27,040 nt of DNA. Source: Polymyxa betae. Its lineage: Eukaryota > Endomyxa > Phytomyxea > Plasmodiophorida > Plasmodiophoridae. A program made the translations under genes and the position numbers. This document shows, piece by piece, positions 20,965 through 27,040 of this stretch. The notes below the pieces were generated by a model. It saw nothing but the letters and a program-made list of their open reading frames with translations. It did not search any database and was not told where the DNA came from. The stretch spans positions 1-27,040 of the forward strand of contig RBZT01000958.1 in assembly GCA_003693705.1 (NCBI GenBank), given 5' to 3'. The number at the start of each line of letters is the position of its first letter. Position 1 is the stretch's first letter.

Positions 20965-22190
20965 TTATTTTGTTTGTATTTTCTTTCGATATTTCATCAC
21001 TTGATCTTCAAATTTGCTACCTTTCAGCAGTTGATGTTCAATAGTTTCGCTCTTTCTATGGCAGTGTCGACATCGATCGCTGGGTTCTATTTTTAGTTGT
21101 GTAAATGTGATCGAGTTCGAGTGTGTCCTTTCGTACTCTGTTTAATAGAGGGCTATTAAAGTAGATATGATAGTCTGTATTACCATCTCTACTCTGTGTT
21201 CGAGAATAACCGTCTAATTAGAGGAGTTCGTTTCGGATAGTTTGCAATCCTCTTGGTTTCACCTTTTTCAATAAATATTTATGTAGTTTTTGTCTTTCTA
21301 ACTGCTTATACACTAATTTATAGTATGAAGCAACTAATGGGTCGTGTTCAATCAATTCTCCATCTATTGCAGCCTGCTTGGCTAGCTCGTCTATCGCATC
21401 ACTTTCTGCAATCTGTTTTGTGTGACTAGGAATGAAGTGAAGTTCGACTTCGTTTTCTTCGCAAAGTTCAGCTAGCTTTTCAGAACATCTTTCACGACGG
21501 CGTTGACGAATTTGTATTTGTATGGCCGGCATGCTAGTTGTTGCAAACAAGATAATGAATCCGTAAAGATATGAATGTCTCTATTTTCTGGATACAGATC
21601 CAGCAGGGAGCTAATTGCCAGATTGTAATGCGATGATTTCTGCTTCTTAGCTTGACGTCACATATTCTATCTGTATTGAATTGTGGATCTCAAGTTCAAA
21701 TATAGTACTGTGTGGATCTGTGTCCGAGATCTGCAGTATTGAATCAGCTCCATTTGTTATGAACTCCGTATTTAAAGTATCTCTGTTGAAACTGCCATCT
21801 GTCCAAAGGGAAATATCGGGATTTATGGGAATAAATTGGGCGTTCTCCTAGCGCTTCTGCTCTGAAACTCAAGATAAATTTACATTTGGTAAGTTGTTCT
21901 AGTATATAGGATTTCACTAATATTTGTGAGTGTATACGAGCGCTATATCTCTTTGCTGTAACTTCTACAGCTCTTCTGACAAGTCGGAAAAGAATCCATC
22001 CATCTGCTGCACATCCTTGTTCTTCCCATTTTCTATAGTCATCGCTTAATAAATTGCCCTGCGCTTTTCTGCCTTGAGGACTGTTAGTGCCGCATCTGTA
22101 ATGATTTTAGCTTTCAGTGAAGGGAATATGTAAAAGTGGAATTGGTGTTGATCTCATACATCCAGTGTATGTTCTCGGCTAACAGTATTA
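20965..22190 (-). pseudogene. Non-LTR retrotransposon remnant: RNase H domain and zinc-knuckle-like tail
   Basis: Read leftward, the strand shows IPINPDISLWTDGSF near 21830 (first RNase H aspartate), EAEIIALQS near 21640 (glutamate), RDIHIFTDSLSCLQQL near 21560 (aspartate) and VELHFIPSHTKQIAESDAID near 21400 (the histidine/aspartate block). It ends in DRCRHCHRKSETIEHQLLK near 21060, a CxxC...H pattern like the zinc knuckle that follows RNase H in many non-LTR elements, with a stop at 20965. These pieces lie in different frames separated by stops, so the gene is dead. From 22190 to 21870 a further open stretch (for example WILFRLVRRAVEVTAKRYSA) may be the linker after reverse transcriptase. 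No RT catalytic box is present. The clade is undecided. Confidence 0.7.
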
Positions 22191-22214
22191 TACAAATCAA
22201 CGAATTCTGAACAG

Positions 22215-22634
22215 AAAACGTCTGAGTTTACTTATATCCATGTTTGGTATATTCTTCGGGAATATTCAAAGTGGCAAGACCTGCGAGCCAAACAAGACCT
22301 GCCCAGTAAAGCGGTCAAGCGCTTGAAGCTCAACGAAAACGATGAGATCGTTGAAGTGGAGGATCTCGAATCAGGACCCGGTAAGCAGCAGGGTTCGAAA
22401 GCAGCGAAAGAGCAAAAGCAGAACGCTGTGACCAACGCACGAGCAGCGAAAGGGTTGGCTGACGCCCAAGGAATCAAAGCTCAGGCGATGCTTTTGCAAG
22501 CAAGAATGGCTTTGTTTTCTGCAAACATCAATGAGATGGACCAGGAAGCACAGCTGTTCTTCAAGCTTGCTCGGGCTGAGGTACTGCAGACTATGCAGAA
22601 GAAGCAGACCCCTCCACCACAGGATGCAGAATGA
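22215..22634 (+). pseudogene. C-terminal half of a Harbinger-type accessory (NAM/Myb-like) protein
   Basis: From 22215, after a possible splice acceptor GAACAG, the frame reads EFTYIHVWYILREYSKWQDL, then an acidic linker, GSKAAKEQKQNAVTN, and a long helix ending INEMDQEAQLFFKLARAEVL before a TGA at 22632-22634. The order F...H.W.IL...KW, then a GxKxAKE block and a terminal coiled coil, is that of the NAM-associated C-terminal domain in accessory proteins of PIF/Harbinger transposons, which help the transposase bind DNA and enter the nucleus. The Myb/SANT half expected upstream is absent; the non-LTR remnant lies there instead. The gene is convergent with the transposase at 22670-23470, with 35 bp between the stops, supporting one element. 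Confidence 0.65.
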
Positions 22635-22669
22635 CCATCAGAGGCTGTTTATCAAATGTTGAATATAAT

Positions 22670-23470
22670 CTAGTGGTCACCTTTTCTACGCCACAATTCG
22701 TCTATCACGTCGTCTCGTAGGCGAAAGTATTCAGCACTGTTGGTAGCCAAGGCTGTTGCTTCTACCAACCGCTCGAAAGTGAAAGGGTCCCGGCGTCGTT
22801 CTTGTACATCAGATCGAACGAATTGTTGTTTTTCGAACAGATCCTCCAGATCTCGATGACGCTCGTCCTCAATGATCATATTGTAGAGGATAACACAAGC
22901 AGTCCAGAAGGAAACTATTGTGGACCTATCCCACAAACGACACGGGTTCTTCAACATTGCGAACCTCGCCTGCAAGACTCCAAAGGCACGCTCCACATCC
23001 TTTTGAGCGGATTCTTGCTGTTGAGCATAATATTGTCTTTTGAGACCCTGTGGCTGCGAAATGGTCTTCAGAAATATCGGCCAATTCGGGTAAATCCCGT
23101 CGACTAATAGATATGACATGGAATACTGATTCCCATTCACCTTGTACTGGACGTGTGGCGCTACCCCTCTCAGAAGCTTTCCCATCAAAGGAGAGCGGTT
23201 AACAATGTTGATATCATTTTGGAACCAGGTATGCCAATATATGCATGCCAGATCCACAGATCATGACCTGCAACAGCCTCCATCACGATAGATTTGTTTC
23301 CATCTCTATCAAGATATTGACCATGCTCAGATACAGGGCATTTGTCCCAAATTAAATGGGTACAATCTAGGGAACCGAACATGCCAGGAAATCCACGGCT
23401 GTCATTTTCCCTAAGGTTCCGTTCAACATCGGTTTCGGTTGGTTCTCTAAGTACAGCGTACCGGTGGAGA
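22670..23470 (-). pseudogene. PIF/Harbinger-type DDE transposase, one-base frameshift
   Basis: This is a transposase of the DDE_Tnp_4/plant transposon protein type. From about 23470 leftward the strand reads RYAVLREPTETDVERNL, FPGMFGSLDCTHLIWDKCPV (first D), GQYLDRDGNKSIVMEAVAGH and WHAYIGIPGSK. Then, one frame over, it reads QNDINIVNRSPLMGKLLRG (second D), SYLLVDGIYPNWPIFLKTI, KDVERAFGVLQARFAMLK (E), and a TGA at 22670. The break lies in the A-run at 23217-23220; a single added base would align the frames, so one base was probably lost. All three catalytic residues are present. The N-terminal part before RYAVL is unresolved. The accessory half-gene at 22215-22634 is its partner. Confidence 0.85.
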
Positions 23471-23937
23471 TGCTCTTATGTTTTATCGTTTTGTAGGCAG
23501 TACACTGTTTCAGAATTTCGTTCATTTGATTTAGCGTTACTTCAACAGACTGTAATTCGTTCAGTGATTCTGTGTAGAGCGATCTCTAACGGTGTCTGGC
23601 GCAAAGAAACCTGTAGTTTATAAAACAAACCGATTCTAAAATGAATCGGGGGTTACTGGAATTCGGGACGGGAGCTGGTTCCGGTCCTTGGGCAGTATCA
23701 TGTTCCGGCGTCAGGATCAGCTTCCGTCGGAAGCACCGAGGCAGCTCGGGACAGGCGGTCGGGTACGGGGCGCAGCCGCCGGTGGTAGGGTTTAGGGCTG
23801 GCCGCGCTACATCTGATAGGTTTTTTCTTAATTTTCGGATAATCCATGACTGTGTATTCTGTCAAGGTTGTATGTCTTACTCGAATTGCATCAGAGCTGT
23901 AGGGGGAATTAAAATAAACTCCTTATTATCGTGGATC
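23471..23937. other. Spacer between the two Harbinger-like elements
   Basis: From 23590 to 23800 the DNA is GC-rich, unlike its surroundings, and may include the right end of the first element and the left end of the second. A small perfect stem, CCGATTC (23630-23636) with GAATCGG (23643-23649), is present. I could not find matching terminal inverted repeats or a target duplication for either element. The part before 23470 may still hold eroded N-terminal transposase codons. Confidence 0.35.
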
Positions 23938-25310
23938 ATGGACAATTACGCCACAAGGAGACCACCCATACCAGAATGATATTAGTCGAATACCACCCAT
24001 ACCATAATCCAAAAATGACAAAAGATTTTTCAAAAATGACAAACCCTAATCCAAAAATGACAAACCCTAATCCAAAAATTTTTGGATTAGGGTTTGTCAT
24101 TTTTGAAAAATCTTTTGTCATTTTTGGATTATGGTATGGGTGGTATTCAACTAATATCATTCTGGTATGGGTGGTCTCCTTGTTACGCCGATCTGGAATT
24201 TCAGCTCTCTTCCTTTTCTGATGATTCGGAAGACGTCCAGTCAGTATTCTGCCAGCAAGTGCCTATCAATCTTGCTCCTAGGCCGGCTTCTCCTCTAGCG
24301 ATACCAGCTGATCGTGTTGTAGAGGCCACATTGGTTACGGTGGTCGGCCATGAGGCCCTAGTTGTTGACAATCGCGTTGCCTCCAAGCGCAAACTAACTC
24401 CAGTGAGGTCAGCGCCAGCAAAAGCGACGTCAGCGAAAAAAGTTAGATTTCATGAAAAAGATGAAACTCCAGTCAAAATGGAACGTGCATCTTGGAACGC
24501 ACAACTCATTGAGCTTTTAATTGAAACGCGCTGGTCAGCAATCGGGAAAAGCAAATTCATAAGCCAAGACGAATTTGCAAAAAAAGCAGTTTTGGACCTG
24601 GCTAACCCAACGCTATAATATCCGAGGACAGATATCGTTTGATGTAAATCTGATAAAGAATCGGGTAGATCAGTTGAAAGCGGAATATTAACAGGTGGTC
24701 GGTGCATCAAAGGCAACCGGCAATGCAGTCTCCATCGCTAATCCCCTATACTGGGATACACTTCATTCTTATTTGAAGGTGATCATGATAACTACACATT
24801 GCTGGTACAGACAGCTTTATGACAACTTTTTGTAGGATGTCTCAGGTATGCAGCCCCATGCAATATCGGAATCAGTTTGTTTAAAAAGCAAGGTGGATGC
24901 CAAATCCGCACGCTCTGATGGGGAAACTCATCAGAATGTTCCTGATCAATCACAGGTACAGAAAGTTGTACAAGATAAAGACAAAAAATCCACAGGTCTT
25001 AGAAATCTGGGCGATTGCGTTGAATCTGGATTTGCTCATTTGCAAGTGTTGCTGCTTCAATATCAGAACTTGCGGCGACGCGTTTAGCCACAACCAATGT
25101 GGCGTTGGGCGAAGGTAACATTATTGCCAAGCTTGAAACAATGCAGACAGAACAGCATCAGACAGCATGCCAGCAAACTGCACTTTTTCAGTCAATGCTG
25201 ACTGCACTCAATAATATAGCAGAGAAACTGGCATGGGCAAATAGGGGTAGGCCTAAAAATCTTTATAATTCAATAACAATCGTCTACAGTCATGGACCTC
25301 TATTTCTTTG
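23938..25310 (+). pseudogene. Second Harbinger accessory gene (SANT/Myb-like), interrupted by a foldback element
   Basis: The ATG at 23938 with the next four codons (MDNYA) is followed by a 231-bp foldback insertion. The gene resumes at 24190 with DLEFQLSSFSDDSEDV. It continues through a basic region (KATSAKKVRFHEKDE) to RASWNAQLIELLIETRW at about 24487-24537, the first helix of a SANT/Myb-like domain. After a frame change near 24610 it reads VNLIKNRVDQLKAEY, and after another near 24690 GASKATGNAVSIANPLYWD, as in trihelix/Myb-SANT proteins paired with Harbinger transposases. A late part (25099-25300) has IIAKLETMQTEQHQTACQQ and a terminal coiled coil. At least two frameshifts plus the insertion make it inactive, although some breaks could be introns. 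It is convergent with the transposase at 25447-26045. Confidence 0.6.
23953..24183. mobile_element. Foldback (MITE-like) element, nearly perfect 105-bp arms, TSD TACGCC
   Basis: The element begins ACAAGGAGACC and ends GGTCTCCTTGT. The right arm (24079-24183) is the reverse complement of the left arm with one mismatch in 105 (a C/T difference at the CG near 23988). The left arm carries an extra 21-bp tandem copy of its innermost unit, which includes AACCCTAATCC, so there is no unpaired loop except that duplication. TACGCC is present on both sides (23947-23952 and 24184-24189) as a 6-bp target duplication. There is no coding capacity; ORFs on both strands are mirror images. The whole would fold into a long hairpin if transcribed. 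Confidence 0.9.
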
Positions 25311-25446
25311 ACGGATTAGTGACCATCAAGTAATCCTTGATCTGATATCTTTTGTATAGAGGCTTACTCTTATCATTCCATTGAGATTCAAACCGCCTGG
25401 CATGATGCCCTAGGAAAGGGTCTTTCCACTCATCTTTTCCCTTTCT

Positions 25447-26045
25447 TTAATTTGTAAGAATCATACAAGAGACTATAGTACGTCCTATGCTTTCTGGAGT
25501 TTTCATATTAAGTGAACGTTTTAATATTCTCCACCGTCCTTTCAAAAGACCGAATGCACGTTCAACACAGTTCCTCGTGCTGGAATGTAGATAATTGAAT
25601 CTCGATTGATCCCTCGGCATGTCATCAGTAATGCTATAAGGAATCATCATTTCATTAGTTAAGTTATAACCTGCATCGCCAACGAGGTGCATTCCTCGTG
25701 GGATTATCTGTGCGATGTTTTGACCAATCATCGACATGCTCCAAAGGGTTCTGTCGCTACATGATCCCGGCCGAATTGAATAATCCAAAAATCTAGTTTT
25801 GCTGTCGACAATGGCCTGCAAATTCACTGCAGGGAACCCCTTCCTACAATACCATCTGTGTTAACCGATAAACATTTCAGCAATCAAAGCGACAGCATCT
25901 AGGAACTATAATTCGTACCCTTCAAAATATTGGGGACATTCAACCTCTATAAGAGTCCCATCAATGGCTGCTACAACATCGGGATAGCTAGCAATTTTTT
26001 CAAATTCTTCTGCTACAGATGTCCATTCATCTATGTTTTCAGCAT
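25447..26045 (-). CDS. Second PIF/Harbinger-type DDE transposase, partial, one intron
   Basis: Exons 26045-25919 and 25855-25447, joined across a 63-nt intron (25856-25918), restore an open frame without stops. The sequence runs AENIDEWTSVAEEFEKIASY, VAAIDGTLIEVECPQYFEG (first D), then WYCRKGFPAVNLQAIVDSK, LDYSIRPGSCSDRTLWSMS, MHLVGDAGYNLTNEMMIPYS (second D near GDAGY), and NCVERAFGLLKGRWRILKRS (E). This is the DDE_Tnp_4 layout of Harbinger transposases (HARBI1 relatives), and all three acidic residues are kept. The C-terminus ends abruptly at SCMILTN where family members continue into an HN(I/L) motif. The N-terminal DNA-binding part is not found; an acceptor TTAG lies just before 26045. It differs clearly from the transposase at 22670, so it is a second family. 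Confidence 0.75.
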
Positions 26046-26195
26046 CTAATCATTTATTAGTCAGTGTGGAGTACTGCTTAAGTAGGCCCTGGACTAACAG
26101 CTGTGGAGCTGTTATTGTACCTTTTGGTCAGTTAATTGCTGTGAAGTCCAGGCGCAGTTTCTACAGAATAACAGCTCAAAGGGTCGGGTTCGAGT

Positions 26196-26615
26196 TAGGG
26201 TTGGTGGAAAATGAACCCGACCCGAGTCGGACCGAGTCGGACCCGGGTCAGGTGAGTCGGGTATGTCATTGACTCGGGTCGAACCCGGGTTGGACCCGAT
26301 CTTACTGATTTTGCTGAATTATCCGGTCTTCGGGGATAATCCATTGTAACTGATCTCGAAATGCTACTTTTACAATATTATCGATTGGGTTGTCATATCA
26401 TGATCGTTTACACTGAGAGAAGATATAAAAAGACTGCAGTTCACACATGGCCTGCACAGTGCGTTGAAAGTTTATTAGTATTTTTTTCCAGTCAACCAGG
26501 GTTCAACCCAGGTTCCAGCCGGGTCAAACCCAGGTTGAGAACAGCGGGTCCAACCCGATCAGATCGGGTTGGGTATTTGTAAAACCCGACCCGACCCGAC
26601 CCCTTACCATCCCTA
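26196..26615. mobile_element. 420-bp hAT-like MITE with 8-bp target duplication
   Basis: The left end TAGGGTTGG (26196-26204) and the right end CCATCCCTA (26607-26615) are inverted with 8 of 9 matching. GTTCGAGT stands on both sides (26188-26195 and 26616-26623), an exact 8-bp target duplication as made by hAT transposases. The subterminal regions are full of degenerate CCCGACCC/GGGTCGGG repeats in both orientations, a known feature of hAT-type MITEs. No transposase is encoded; the two ORFs inside are low-complexity translations. Confidence 0.8.
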
Positions 26616-26623
26616 GTTCGAGT

Positions 26624-27040
26624 CTCTCCTGGTACTGGACGTTTTTGGGGTTCAGTGGACCGGATCGGCTCACAACTCGTGAAAAGATGCGTGGTTCATC
26701 TGAGTTGGGGGGTCACCTACTTAATTCTGCCAGAGGCCTGAGTGCCTGGTTCTGGTGAGAAATGCAGTCACATTCAAGAGAGGGGTGTGTGGAGTATGTC
26801 ATGCCCATTGAGCATGACAGTACTCGCAGCCGCCCAGCCGACCACCAGGCAGTCGTACTGGCCCTTCCTGAGGAGCTGCGCAGAGGGCTGCGCCCCTGCT
26901 GACGATTCCTATAGGGGAAGAGCCCTAACTGTCACGGACTGCGCGGGTCCCCTCGTCTCCCTACTATGAATGGCGAGGAGCGGCCTCCACGCAACCATTC
27001 CGATCAACTCCAAAATTCATACGTTTCTCATCTCGTCTCC
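26624..27040. other. GC-rich right edge, no gene recognised
   Basis: This stretch is clearly GC-richer than the gene cluster. An open frame at 26742-26969 (+) has no known motif. A perfect 7-bp stem, GTCATGC (26798-26804) with GCATGAC (26812-26818), is present. The segment is likely part of another repeat that continues beyond the window. Confidence 0.3.

Noticed and set aside
23931-24221. Two overlapping ORFs on opposite strands encoding nearly the same peptide
   Set aside because: They are the forward and reverse reading of the foldback arms, not genes.
26033-26582. Arg/Pro-rich ORFs in the CCCGACCC region
   Set aside because: They are low-complexity translations of subterminal repeats, cross the MITE ends and have no motif.
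26188-26660. A tRNA gene split by the hAT-like element (GTTCGAGT as T-loop)
   Set aside because: After rejoining the flanks I could not form a paired T stem, an acceptor stem or a D arm, so only the B-box likeness is kept as an observation.

Overview
The window is nuclear DNA of a eukaryote with a compact, intron-rich genome. The housekeeping genes at 3.7-19.9 kb are AT-rich and packed together. They are cut by many GT-AG introns, almost all 45-62 nt long, and every splice model below was built by eye by restoring reading frame and family motifs. A dynein light intermediate chain-like gene argues against a land plant. The intron size, gene set and transposon types (Ty1/copia, PIF/Harbinger-like, hAT-like, non-LTR) fit an early-diverging fungus or a fungus-like protist, but I cannot name the organism.

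Left flank (1-3746): the 3' end of a Ty1/copia retrotransposon (RT/RNase H end, polypurine tract, complete 3' LTR) abuts an antisense fragment of a DDE-type transposase gene, which it appears to have interrupted. Beyond lies an 800-bp spacer crowded with TGCGCA palindromes and then an unrecognised, probably decayed gene of higher GC content.

Core (3747-19907): eight genes. They are a bifunctional 6-phosphofructo-2-kinase/fructose-2,6-bisphosphatase (-), a PP2A-type phosphatase catalytic subunit (+), a dynein light intermediate chain-like protein (+), a small two-pass membrane protein of the TMEM70/186/223 type (-), a CSB/Rad26-like SNF2 ATPase (-), SMC6 (-, 22 exons), phosphopantothenoylcysteine decarboxylase (-) and a TPR protein (+). 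Spacers fall to 18-63 bp. Exons as small as 17, 29 and 44 nt carry catalytic or conserved motifs. CSB and SMC6, both DNA-repair ATPases, are neighbours on one strand. A 33-bp tandem repeat carrying CCAAT boxes lies just upstream of the TPR gene.

Right flank (19908-27040): a transposon graveyard. It holds a 351-bp short-TIR element, a decayed non-LTR retrotransposon tail with RNase H and a zinc-knuckle-like motif, and two PIF/Harbinger-like elements, each an accessory gene (+) convergent with a DDE transposase (-). A nearly perfect 231-bp foldback element with a TACGCC target duplication sits four codons after the start of the second accessory gene. A 420-bp hAT-like MITE has an 8-bp GTTCGAGT duplication. 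The last 400 bp are GC-rich and unassigned.
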